This document shows positions 44,420-51,963 of a stretch of DNA of 64,000 nucleotides, one piece after another. The DNA comes from Mucilaginibacter ginsenosidivorax (GTDB lineage: Bacteria > Bacteroidota > Bacteroidia > Sphingobacteriales > Sphingobacteriaceae). The notes under the pieces are model-generated. The model ran no database searches, was not told the origin of the DNA, and saw nothing but the letters and a program-made list of their open reading frames with translations. How positions within the stretch are numbered: the stretch's first letter is position 1; every line of letters starts with the position of its first letter. The stretch lies in contig NZ_CP042437.1 of the NCBI RefSeq assembly GCF_007971525.1, positions 7,192,001 through 7,256,000 of the forward strand, in the 5' to 3' direction. A program made the position numbers and the translations under genes.

Positions 44420-44809
44420 ATGGCACACAAAAAAGGGGCCGGTAGTTCCAGAAACGGCCGCGAGTCGCATAGCAAACGTTTAGGTATCAAAATTTTCGGT
44501 GGTCAGCCAGCAATTGCAGGTAACATCATCGTTCGTCAGCGTGGTACTAAACACAACCCAGGCGTTAATGTAGGTATCGGCAGAGATCATACTTTATTCG
44601 CTTTAGCCGAAGGTATTGTAGTTTTCCGCAAAAAAGCTGATAACCGTTCATACGTTTCAGTTGTTCCGGCTACAGAAGCAGTTGCCGAAGTAGCAGCAGC
44701 GCCAGCGGTAGTTGAAGCAGCACCTGTTGCAGAAGAAGCTCCAAAAGCAAAGAAAGCAGCAGCACCAAAAGCTAAAAAAGCTGATACTGAAGAAGCAGCA
44801 GCTGAGTAA
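44420..44809 (+). CDS. rpmA: 50S ribosomal protein L27 with Ala/Lys-rich tail
   Basis: 129 residues. The first 85 or so are a normal L27: MAHKKGAGSSRNGRESHSKR, then GNIIVRQRGTKHNPG and GIGRDHTLFA. The flexible N-terminus reaches the peptidyl-transferase centre. The remaining 40 or so residues form a low-complexity tail of Ala, Val, Glu, Pro and Lys (EEAPKAKKAAAPKAKK) absent from typical L27. Codon use stays ribosomal-like into the tail. A strong terminator follows. Confidence 0.97.
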   Translation: MAHKKGAGSSRNGRESHSKRLGIKIFGGQPAIAGNIIVRQRGTKHNPGVNVGIGRDHTLFALAEGIVVFRKKADNRSYVSVVPATEAVAEVAAAPAVVEAAPVAEEAPKAKKAAAPKAKKADTEEAAAE

Positions 44810-44833
44810 TTAGCTAAGGTATTATAGATATAG

Positions 44834-44867
44834 AAAACGTCCCGGTCAATTTGATCGGGACGTTTTT
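44834..44867 (+). terminator. Terminator of rplU-rpmA
   Basis: AAAACGTCCCG and CGGGACGTTTTT form an 11-bp stem followed by the T tract, 25 bases after the rpmA stop. Confidence 0.9.
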
Positions 44868-44940
44868 GCTTAAGAAAAAAAGCAAATTTAGCTTCTGAAC
44901 TTGTCGCTAAGTACCTATAACTTTAAAACAAGTATCCTGT

Positions 44941-45567
44941 TTACATAAATACAAGTACTGCATCCTTAAGGCTTTTCGATGAATGGGTAACTACCGCATC
45001 AGCATGCCTGTCTTCCGGGTCAAATAAAAATGTATCGATACCTAATGAGCCAGCCGCCTTTATTTCTGATTCGGGATCATCACCAATAACCAACAACTCT
45101 TCTGGCCGATAATTGTTATTGCTCATAATCATCGTAAAAATATCCTTTTTTGTTTCTGAGGATATTTGCGGGTCGACAATATAGATTCCTTTGAAATCGG
45201 CTTCGATGCCTAACAGTCGTATTTTGCTCCATTGCAGTTTGGTAAAGCCGGTAGTTACCAGGTATTTATCTATTGGGGTTTCACTAATGTATTTATACTC
45301 TTCGTAAGGCCGCATCGGGAGGGCATACTCCAGATCTTTAAGTAAATCGAGTCCTTTATTTTTTGCCGTTTCGCTGAAGTTGAATTTTTCGGCCACCTGC
45401 TGGTAGGGGCGGCGCTGCATTTCTGCTTTTGCCTTTTCAATTTCCTCGGCACCAATCTCCTCGGCCAAAGTATCAACAAAGCCAAAAACCGCTTCGAAAA
45501 GATTGCCGGAAATTGAACTTACAGGGTAAATGGTATTATCCAGATCTAATATGATAGCCTTTTTCAT
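44941..45567 (-). CDS. HAD-superfamily hydrolase, nucleotidase-like
   Basis: 208 residues. The DxD nucleophile pair D8/D10 in ILDLDNTIYP is followed by an alpha-helical cap, then TTGFTKLQW (motif II Thr) and LLVIGDDPESEIKAAGSLGIDTF (motif IV). A cytosolic phosphatase of the HAD-IA group; the substrate cannot be read from sequence. Its start overlaps the MFS gene's stop by 4 bases, so the two are translationally coupled. Confidence 0.88.
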   Translation of the reverse strand: MKKAIILDLDNTIYPVSSISGNLFEAVFGFVDTLAEEIGAEEIEKAKAEMQRRPYQQVAEKFNFSETAKNKGLDLLKDLEYALPMRPYEEYKYISETPIDKYLVTTGFTKLQWSKIRLLGIEADFKGIYIVDPQISSETKKDIFTMIMSNNNYRPEELLVIGDDPESEIKAAGSLGIDTFLFDPEDRHADAVVTHSSKSLKDAVLVFM

Positions 45568-46805
45568 AATATATTGTCAACAGGAGTTAATGCAATTGGT
45601 TCACTTTTTTTAATGAGTTTTTTCATTACATAATATCCGGTTGACACAAACAGGCATATGCCGGCAAATACCCACCATAAGCTATCAAAACCACCTGATG
45701 TAATAATCCTGGCGCCAACCGCAGGGGCAATAATCTGCGCTGCCGACCATGACATGCCATAAATAGCAGCATACGAGCCCCGGTTACTATTGTTGGTTCG
45801 GCTTACCCAAAACGAGTTCATGAACGGCATGGCGATGATTTCGCCAAAAGTTATCATTACTACTATCAAAACGGCTATTGCTGCGTTGTGGGGTAGTATA
45901 TTCAATAAAACAAAGGTAATTCCTGATAATAACACACCTATACTGATATAAGTTAAAGGATGTCTTTTGCCGTCGAGTTTATGTACAAGCACCATTTCGA
46001 TAACTACGATCAGTATGCCGTTGAGCGCCATTAAAAAGCCAATAAAGCTTGAGTCAAGATGCCACTTTATAACGTAAAATACAGGTTGGGTTATAAAAAA
46101 CTCGTAGAAACAGCAGGAAAACAGGGTGTTTAAAATAATGAACATTAAAAACATTCCATCTGTATGGGCTGCCGCCGATTTTACAGCCTTTGTCACATTT
46201 TTTACCGATTTTCTGATTTGCGAGCGTGGCATAAGACTTAGCAAAAGTACCGCCGCCGAAATATTGGTACAGCCATCAACCCAAAAAAGTAAATGATAAT
46301 TAATTGATGCTAAAACACCGCCCAGGCCACCACCAACTGCCCAGCCCAGGTTAACTGCCAATCGGTTTAGCGAATAGGAGCGGGTTCTGGTAGCATTATC
46401 GGCGTAATGAGCAATTGCCGCCGAGTTTGCCGGTCTGAATGATTCATTACAAACACTGAGCACAAACGTTAATATGCAGATGCTGATGAAGGTATGCTGG
46501 TATCCTAAAATGATAAACTGGATACCTCCTAAGAGCAAAGCCCCAACCTGCACATCATAAAAGCCAATTTTATCGGTTAGTTTGCCACCCAAAAACGCTC
46601 CTCCAAACGCGCCAATGCCAAAAAATGCCATTACCCAACCCGATTGTATCACCGTAAAATGCAGTTGTTTAATCATATAAACACTCATAAACGGAACCAC
46701 CATGGTGCCACTACGGTTAATAAGCATTACCAGGCTCAGGTACCAGCTGTTTTTAGATAGTCCGTAGTAGGCGTTTTTGTATGATTGGATAAGCTGGCTT
46801 AGCAT
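45564..46805 (-). CDS. MFS transporter
   Basis: 413 residues from the ATG at 46805 (MLSQLIQSYKN); the upstream extension would be translated from repeat DNA. Twelve predicted membrane helices, with the MFS loop GGKLTDKIGFYDV between helices 2 and 3. Family resemblance is to drug-efflux-type carriers, but no substrate is evident. It precedes the HAD gene with a 4-base overlap. Confidence 0.88.
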   Translation of the reverse strand: MLSQLIQSYKNAYYGLSKNSWYLSLVMLINRSGTMVVPFMSVYMIKQLHFTVIQSGWVMAFFGIGAFGGAFLGGKLTDKIGFYDVQVGALLLGGIQFIILGYQHTFISICILTFVLSVCNESFRPANSAAIAHYADNATRTRSYSLNRLAVNLGWAVGGGLGGVLASINYHLLFWVDGCTNISAAVLLLSLMPRSQIRKSVKNVTKAVKSAAAHTDGMFLMFIILNTLFSCCFYEFFITQPVFYVIKWHLDSSFIGFLMALNGILIVVIEMVLVHKLDGKRHPLTYISIGVLLSGITFVLLNILPHNAAIAVLIVVMITFGEIIAMPFMNSFWVSRTNNSNRGSYAAIYGMSWSAAQIIAPAVGARIITSGGFDSLWWVFAGICLFVSTGYYVMKKLIKKSEPIALTPVDNIL

Positions 46806-46823
46806 GGTTGTACAAAGATAGTT

Positions 46824-46915
46824 TTTAAGGCAGAAAGCATAAAGCCGAATGCTAAAAGCCCAAAGCAACCTTCAATAAATGCTTTCTGCCTTAGGCTTTA
46901 TGCTTTTAGCTCAGT
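46824..46915. repeat. Inverted AAAGC-family repeat, entering aroC
   Basis: The left arm carries AGGCAGAAAGCATAAAGCCG. The right arm carries ATGCTTTCTGCCTTAGGC and TTTATGCTTTTAGC. The right arm includes the aroC stop codon (46906-46908). Confidence 0.75.
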
Positions 46916-48000
46916 TTTGAATTCCTGTTCCTTAACCAATGATCGGCCAAAACCAGCGCGGCCATCGCCTCAACAATAGGTACAGCACGCGGCACCACGC
47001 AAGGATCGTGGCGACCTTTGCCCGATATTTCGGCGGCGTTACCTTCGCTGTCAATAGTGGCCTGGTTTTTCATGATGGTGGCAACAGGTTTAAAGGCTAC
47101 TTTAAATTCGATAGGCATACCATTGCTGATACCGCCCTGGATACCTCCCGAGTAGTTGGTGATGGTTGTGATATCGCCTAAATGCGACTTTACAAAAATA
47201 TCGTTATGTTCAGATCCCCTCATTTCGCTGCCCGCGAAGCCCGATCCAAATTCAAAGCCATGTACGGCGTTGATGCTTAGCATAGCTTTACCTAAATCGG
47301 CATGCAGTTTGTCAAATACTGGGTCGCCTAAACCAACAGGGCAATTTTTTATATAGCAGCTTACTTTGCCGCCCACGGTATCACCGTCTTTGCGTATGCC
47401 GTCAATAAACGCTATCATTTCTTCGGCTGTTGCCGGATCGGCACACCTTACAATGTTTTTCTCACGTTCGTCAATAAACGCCTGAACATTTTTAATCTCC
47501 ACGTTTGGCGCGTAAATTTTGCCAACGCTGCTTACATGGGCCGCAATCTCAATTCCCTGGGTTTTGAGCAATAGCTTGGCCAGGGCGCCAGCAGCAACAC
47601 GCGCCGCGGTTTCGCGGGCCGAGGAACGGCCACCGCCACGATGGTCGCGAATGCCGTATTTGGTTTGGTAAGTGTAATCGGCATGGGAGGGACGAAACAC
47701 ATCCACATTATGGGTGTAATCCTTTGATCGCTGATCTTCATTCGGAATCAGCATAGCTATAGGAGTACCCGTGGTTTTTCCTTCAAATACGCCGGATAGA
47801 ATCCGTACCGTATCTGCCTCTTTACGCTGTGTGGTTATTTTTGACTGACCAGGCTTACGCTTATCCAGCTCGCCTTGTATATAATCGATATCAACTACCA
47901 ACTGTGCCGGGCAGCCGTCAATTATTACCCCAATGGCCTCGCCATGCGATTCGCCAAAAGTGGTTATCCTGAATACTTGCCCGAATGAATTGCCTGCCAT
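46906..48000 (-). CDS. aroC: Chorismate synthase
   Basis: 364 residues. The reduced-FMN enzyme converts EPSP to chorismate. The signatures GESHGEAIGVIIDGCPAQL, RHRGGGRSSARET-type (RDHRGGGRSSARETAARVAAG) and SGKGRHDPCVVPRAVPI are all present. Last gene of the minus-strand run pheA, DAHPS-CM, aroA, aroC. The stop codon and last residues are encoded in the repeat arm at 46899-46915. Confidence 0.97.
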   Translation of the reverse strand: MAGNSFGQVFRITTFGESHGEAIGVIIDGCPAQLVVDIDYIQGELDKRKPGQSKITTQRKEADTVRILSGVFEGKTTGTPIAMLIPNEDQRSKDYTHNVDVFRPSHADYTYQTKYGIRDHRGGGRSSARETAARVAAGALAKLLLKTQGIEIAAHVSSVGKIYAPNVEIKNVQAFIDEREKNIVRCADPATAEEMIAFIDGIRKDGDTVGGKVSCYIKNCPVGLGDPVFDKLHADLGKAMLSINAVHGFEFGSGFAGSEMRGSEHNDIFVKSHLGDITTITNYSGGIQGGISNGMPIEFKVAFKPVATIMKNQATIDSEGNAAEISGKGRHDPCVVPRAVPIVEAMAALVLADHWLRNRNSKLS

Positions 48001-48054
48001 TGTTTTAGATGTGAGATGTTAGATATGAGATTTGAGACTGACCCAATCCCGGAA

Positions 48055-48156
48055 ATTAAACCTGTCATTCTGAGGAACGAAGAATCTATTAGACGACATA
48101 TTTTGCGGACTGCAAAGTTTGTGAACAGATCCTTCGTTCCTCAGGATGACAGGGTG
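48055..48156. repeat. Inverted GTCATCCTGAGG-family repeat between aroA and aroC
   Basis: CCTGTCATTCTGAGGAACG on the left and TCCTTCGTTCCTCAGGATG on the right are complementary arms about 50 bases apart. Same family as 43083-43487. Confidence 0.75.
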
Positions 48157-48162
48157 TATGGT

Positions 48163-49473
48163 TTATATTGTTACTTCCTCCACAATAAACCCTTGCTTCT
48201 CCAAATCATCCCAAAATGCCGGGTACGATTTATCAACTACTGGGCCGTTTTCAAATTCCAGTTGAGGAACTATCAGCGCAAGTGGTGCAAAAGCCATAGC
48301 CATACGGTGATCATGGTAGGTGTTGATGAACATACGCTCCGGGATAAACTTTTCGCTGCAATCCAGTTTATAAACCTGGCCTTTTTCAATGAGTTTAACG
48401 CCCATTTTGGCAAGCTCGGTTTGTAAAGCCAAAACCCTGTCGGTTTCTTTGATTTTCAGCGTTTCTAAGCCGGTAAATGTTGCTTCATGGCCTAAGGCCG
48501 CGCATACTACAATTACTGTTTGTGCCAAATCGGGGCATTCCTTCATATCGAAGACCTTGCGGCTTAAAGGTTTGGCCTCTTTTAGTAAATGCACACCACC
48601 ATCTTTAAATTGCGATGTAATACCAAAGTTGGCCATTATCTCGGTTATTACGCTGTCGCCCTGTAGGCTGTATGCGGTTAAGCCGGTCAGGAATATTTCT
48701 GCTTCATCGGCCAGGGCAGCAATAGCATACCAATACGATGCGGCGCTCCAGTCTGGTTCAATGTATAATGATGTTGTGGCAAAATCCTGGTTGGCTATGG
48801 CAATCACATTGTCGGTCCAGGTGTGCCGGATGCCGGCTGTTTGTAACATAGCCAGGGTCATTTCTACATAAGGGCGCGACGTTAGCTCGCCTTCAATATG
48901 TAATTCCAAACCAAGTGGTAACCGGGCTGCTATGAGCAAAAGTGCCGTAATGTACTGACTACTGATATTGCCTTTTATACTGATTTGACGGCTTAACTGC
49001 TCAAAGCCACCTTTTAACCTGATAGGAGGGTAACCCTCTTGTTCTTCAAAACCTATATGGGCACCCAGCTCCGTCAACGCATCAACCAATACACCTATCG
49101 GCCTTTCCTTCATGCGTTGGCTACCGGTTAAAATAACCTCGTCATCCTGGATGGCATAATAAGCCGTTAAAAAACGCATTGCCGTACCGGCCGGGCCGAT
49201 GTCGACAGTTTGTAGTCCATGGTCTATGGTCGATGGACCATGGTCGCTGCCGCCTGCCAAAACCTCTTGATCCTTGACTCTTGATTCTTGATTCTTCCTC
49301 AATATCCCTGCTAACAAAACCGAATCGGCCGAATCAGATACATTATCTACCTTAACCTTACCGTTGCTCAGCGCTTCAATAATGAGGGCGCGGTTACATT
49401 CACTTTTCGAACCGGTGAGGTTCACCGTGCCTTTTATATGCTTATTACTTTTACTCAGGATGATGTTTTGCAT
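48163..49473 (-). CDS. aroA: EPSP synthase with a repeat-derived insert
   Basis: 436 residues. 5-enolpyruvylshikimate-3-phosphate synthase. Substrate motifs GSKSECNRALI (K23, S24, R28), GPAGTAMRFL, and the C-terminal KESD-like KETDRV and NTYHDHRMAMAFA are present, so it should be active. Residues about 61-90 are unusual. They are the in-frame translation of two dispersed repeat families (49212-49298), placed in the hairpin just before the GPAGTAMRFL motif, where the family varies in length. It lies in the attenuator-led aromatic operon. Confidence 0.95.
   Translation of the reverse strand: MQNIILSKSNKHIKGTVNLTGSKSECNRALIIEALSNGKVKVDNVSDSADSVLLAGILRKNQESRVKDQEVLAGGSDHGPSTIDHGLQTVDIGPAGTAMRFLTAYYAIQDDEVILTGSQRMKERPIGVLVDALTELGAHIGFEEQEGYPPIRLKGGFEQLSRQISIKGNISSQYITALLLIAARLPLGLELHIEGELTSRPYVEMTLAMLQTAGIRHTWTDNVIAIANQDFATTSLYIEPDWSAASYWYAIAALADEAEIFLTGLTAYSLQGDSVITEIMANFGITSQFKDGGVHLLKEAKPLSRKVFDMKECPDLAQTVIVVCAALGHEATFTGLETLKIKETDRVLALQTELAKMGVKLIEKGQVYKLDCSEKFIPERMFINTYHDHRMAMAFAPLALIVPQLEFENGPVVDKSYPAFWDDLEKQGFIVEEVTI
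49212..49298. repeat. Two repeat families embedded in the aroA coding sequence
   Basis: 49264-49298 is the CTTGACTCTTGATTCTTG repeat family found elsewhere only between genes. 49217-49243 is a second repeat with CCATGGTC and GACCATGG as an inverted pair. Together they encode about 30 residues without breaking the frame. Confidence 0.85.
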
Positions 49474-49488
49474 CGCTATTTATTTAGG

Positions 49489-49566
49489 TTGTACGTTGTA
49501 CGTTTTACGTTGAAGGGAATAAACCTAATTCAAAACGTATAACGTATCACGTAAAACGTATAACAT
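49489..49566. repeat. Inverted ACGTTTTACGT/ACGTAAAACGT repeat upstream of aroA
   Basis: TTGTACGTTGTACGTTTTACG faces AACGTATAACGTATCACGT and GTAAAACGTATAAC. A second copy of the family lies between kdsA and kdsD at 63590-63664. Confidence 0.75.
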
Positions 49567-49570
49567 AAAA

Positions 49571-50698
49571 TTACGCGTGTGTTAGTTTTTCTGCTGCCTG
49601 GCCTGCTTCGCTGGCGTTCATGATGGCTGTTTGCCTGCTGATAGATTCGGCGTGTAAAAGCTCCAGTAATTTTTCGGTAAACTCGCCGCCTAATTTTAAT
49701 GCTTTAGCATAGTTAGTGCGTTTTTGCAGAATCTCGTCCCAACGGCCAACCTGTAAAATGGTAATGCCATTATCTTTTTTATGCTGACCAATTTTATCGG
49801 CAATCAGCATACGTTCGGCAATTTTCTGGATAACTAAATCGTCAATTTTATCAATTTGGTTGCGTAGTTCGGCCAGTTTATCGTTAACCTCGGCATTGCG
49901 TACTTCTGGTTTACGTAATGCCAAATGATCGATGATGTCAGCAAGGGCAGCAGGGGTAACCTGTTGTTTAGCATCTGTCCAGGCTACGCTTGGATCGATG
50001 TGCGATTCGATCATCAAACCTTGCATATCCAAATCCAACGCTTTTTGCGAAATGTAACCTATAAGGTCGCGGTTACCCGATATGTGGCTTGGATCGTTAA
50101 TGATAGGTAATTCAGGCGCTAAAGTTTTTAATGCGATAGCAATATCCCACATCGGCTCGTTACGGAAAGCAGATTTTTCGTAAGATGAAAAACCGCGGTG
50201 GATAGCAGCAAGTTTGGTAATACCTGCATTGTTGATACGCTCCAAAGCGCCAATCCATAAAGAAAGATCGGGGTTTACCGGGTTTTTAACCATTACCGGT
50301 ACATCAACACCACGCAAAGCATCAGCAATTTCCTGTACAGTAAAAGGGTTTACTGTTGAGCGGGCACCAACCCAAAGGATATCAACACCTGCCTTTAATG
50401 CTTCTTCAACGTGTTTACCGGTAGCTACTTCAATAGCTGTTGGTAAGCCCGTTTCGGCTTTAGCGCGTTTTAACCACTCCAAACCAATTGAGCCAATACC
50501 TTCAAACTCTCCCGGGCGAGTACGTGGTTTCCAGATACCTGCACGCAGGGCAGAAATTTTACCGGTTTGGGCTAATAAATGAGCGGTTGCTACCAGCTGA
50601 TCTTCAGTTTCGGCGCTGCACGGGCCTGCAATTACCAATGGCTCTTTACCGGTCTTAATCCAGGTATGAAGTGGCTGTATGTTTAAATTTAGTTTCAT
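49571..50698 (-). CDS. DAHP synthase-chorismate mutase fusion
   Basis: 375 residues. The N-terminal 265 or so form a type I-beta DAHP synthase related to KDO8P synthase (VIAGPCSAETEDQLVATA, GIWKPRTRPGEFEG, VGARSTVNPFTVQEIADAL, IHRGFSSYEK, DPSHISGNRDLIGYI). It starts the shikimate pathway from PEP and erythrose 4-phosphate. The C-terminal 90 form an AroQ-type chorismate mutase (LAELRNQIDKIDDLVIQKIAERM). One polypeptide thus holds the first step and the first step after the chorismate branch towards Phe and Tyr. The spacer to pheA is 106 bases. Confidence 0.95.
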   Translation of the reverse strand: MKLNLNIQPLHTWIKTGKEPLVIAGPCSAETEDQLVATAHLLAQTGKISALRAGIWKPRTRPGEFEGIGSIGLEWLKRAKAETGLPTAIEVATGKHVEEALKAGVDILWVGARSTVNPFTVQEIADALRGVDVPVMVKNPVNPDLSLWIGALERINNAGITKLAAIHRGFSSYEKSAFRNEPMWDIAIALKTLAPELPIINDPSHISGNRDLIGYISQKALDLDMQGLMIESHIDPSVAWTDAKQQVTPAALADIIDHLALRKPEVRNAEVNDKLAELRNQIDKIDDLVIQKIAERMLIADKIGQHKKDNGITILQVGRWDEILQKRTNYAKALKLGGEFTEKLLELLHAESISRQTAIMNASEAGQAAEKLTHA

Positions 50699-50804
50699 TG
50701 TGTTTGTTATTTGTCCCGGCCGCTTGTTTTTTAAACCGGGGTTGTTTTATGTTTTAATTTTTTTGATTTCTTTCTTTTGGGCGATGATCTAAAAAATCAT
50801 CTTT

Positions 50805-51710
50805 TTAAACGTTGCGGCGGATGTTAATATATCGCCTGCCGCGGTCAATTCTTTGGGGTTTGGGTGCTACTGATGGTTCGTCATCGTGTCTTTCATATTC
50901 GCCAAGTATGTTAAAGTTTTGTGTGTATTTCAGTATCTGCCGTATGGCGTTGTCGTAATGTTTCTGCTCGTCCCACTCCACATCTACATAAAAATTATAT
51001 TCGTTACGCTTACCAAGTATGGGCATTGATTGAATTTTGCTCATATTTAAACCTTCTTCGGCAAAAATATTAAGCACTTTGGCCAAAGCCCCAACCTTAT
51101 TACTCACCTGGAAACAAAGCGATGCTTTATTGGCCGGTTTTTTATCCATGTTATCATGGTGGGTGAGGATCAAAAAGCGGGTAAAGTTCCGTTTGTTCGA
51201 TTCGATGCGGCGCTCCAGAACATCCAGCCCATACAGTGTTGCAGCTAATGAATTGGCAATAGCTACAGTATCTGTCAATTGCTCATCGCGGATGCGTTTG
51301 GCACAGGCGGCAGTATCGCTGCTCTCGATAATTTTAAGATGGGGGTACTCGTCAAAAAAATCAACACACTGGCGCAGGGCAATAGGATGCGAGGTTACAT
51401 ATTTTACATCCTCAAATTTTACGCCCGGCAAAGCCATCAGGTGCAGCTGAATAGGCAGGTAAATTTCGCCTACCACCGGGAAACCATAATCGAGCAGTAA
51501 AGTGTAGTTGGGTAATATGCTGCCGGCAATGCTGTTTTCAATAGCCATTACCACATAATCAGCCTCGCGGTTCTTTAACTTCTCAAAAGTTTGTTTAAAA
51601 GAGTTGCACTCAATCATCTGGGCGTTTTCGCCAAAATAACGCAGTCCGGCTTCTTCGTGGAAGGAGGCGCGGATTCCCTGTATGGCAACTCTTGGTTTTT
51701 CTATTTTCAT
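50805..51710 (-). CDS. pheA: Prephenate dehydratase with ACT domain
   Basis: 301 residues from the ATG at 51710 (MKIEKPRVAIQGIRASFHEEA); the in-frame upstream extension lies in the terminator hairpin. The catalytic domain has ENSIAGSILPNYTLL, TSHPIALRQC and the catalytic FTRF. The ACT domain (about 205-285) has NKVGALAKVLNIF, but QSMP replaces the ESRP motif that binds the feedback inhibitor Phe in many orthologues. It makes phenylpyruvate from prephenate. It is the first structural gene behind the Phe/Tyr leader peptide and attenuator. No tyrA or aminotransferase follows. Confidence 0.95.
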   Translation of the reverse strand: MKIEKPRVAIQGIRASFHEEAGLRYFGENAQMIECNSFKQTFEKLKNREADYVVMAIENSIAGSILPNYTLLLDYGFPVVGEIYLPIQLHLMALPGVKFEDVKYVTSHPIALRQCVDFFDEYPHLKIIESSDTAACAKRIRDEQLTDTVAIANSLAATLYGLDVLERRIESNKRNFTRFLILTHHDNMDKKPANKASLCFQVSNKVGALAKVLNIFAEEGLNMSKIQSMPILGKRNEYNFYVDVEWDEQKHYDNAIRQILKYTQNFNILGEYERHDDEPSVAPKPQRIDRGRRYINIRRNV

Positions 51711-51725
51711 AACCCCTGTTAATGC

Positions 51726-51758
51726 AAAAAGTCCCGGCATTTTGTGCCGGGACTTTTT
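51726..51758 (-). terminator. Attenuator terminator upstream of pheA
   Basis: On the minus strand AAAAAGTCCCGGCA, a five-base loop and TGCCGGGACTTTTT form a perfect 14-bp stem ending in U5. It lies 15 bases before the pheA ATG, so it can end transcription before the operon. Its 5' arm (51745-51758) can instead pair with 51788-51796. Confidence 0.93.
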
Positions 51759-51796
51759 AAATTTTTTATGTGTGTTTAGTACATATTAGTCCCGGC
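51745..51796 (-). promoter_or_regulatory. Antiterminator pairing of the phe/aro attenuator
   Basis: GCCGGGACT on the minus strand at 51788-51796 overlaps the last codons and stop of the leader peptide. It is exactly complementary to AGTCCCGGC in the terminator's 5' arm. The 9-bp alternative helix with a loop of about 30 bases would prevent the terminator. A ribosome at the leader stop would cover 51788-51796 and let the terminator form. Confidence 0.85.
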
Positions 51797-51851
51797 TCTT
51801 ACTGGTAAAGTAAAAGTAGTAACCATAAAAATATGCACTGTTAAATTTCAT
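51786..51851 (-). CDS. Phe/Tyr-rich leader peptide of the pheA attenuator
   Basis: An ORF of 21 codons plus TAA, starting MKFNSAYFYGYYFYF and ending TSKSRD. Four Phe and five Tyr; residues 7-15 contain eight aromatics in nine. It starts about 20 bases after a promoter-like -7 box and ends in the antiterminator segment. Its composition matches the products of the downstream pathway. It would act in cis by ribosome stalling when charged tRNA-Phe or tRNA-Tyr is low; the peptide itself need have no function. Confidence 0.9.
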   Translation of the reverse strand: MKFNSAYFYGYYFYFTSKSRD

Positions 51852-51869
51852 TTGTTTTTTATTACGTTG

Positions 51870-51900
51870 TAAATGTACGGTAAAAAATGATTCCGTCAAT
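51870..51900 (-). promoter_or_regulatory. Putative promoter of the pheA leader
   Basis: On the minus strand ATTG (51897-51900), 19 bases, then TACATTTA (51870-51877). This fits the Bacteroidota TTTG-N19-TAnnTTTG pattern with one mismatch in each box and places the transcript start about 10-13 bases before the leader ATG. Confidence 0.65.
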
Positions 51901-51963
51901 AGAAAATTTTATTTTTTGATAAAAAAAGTAGGCGAACGAAATTTTATATCGTAAAAATGGATT

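Noticed and set aside
50700..50760. Second attenuator between pheA and the DAHPS-CM gene
   Set aside because: Only a 5-bp CCCGG/CCGGG pairing with a long loop is possible, with no leader ORF rich in aromatic codons.
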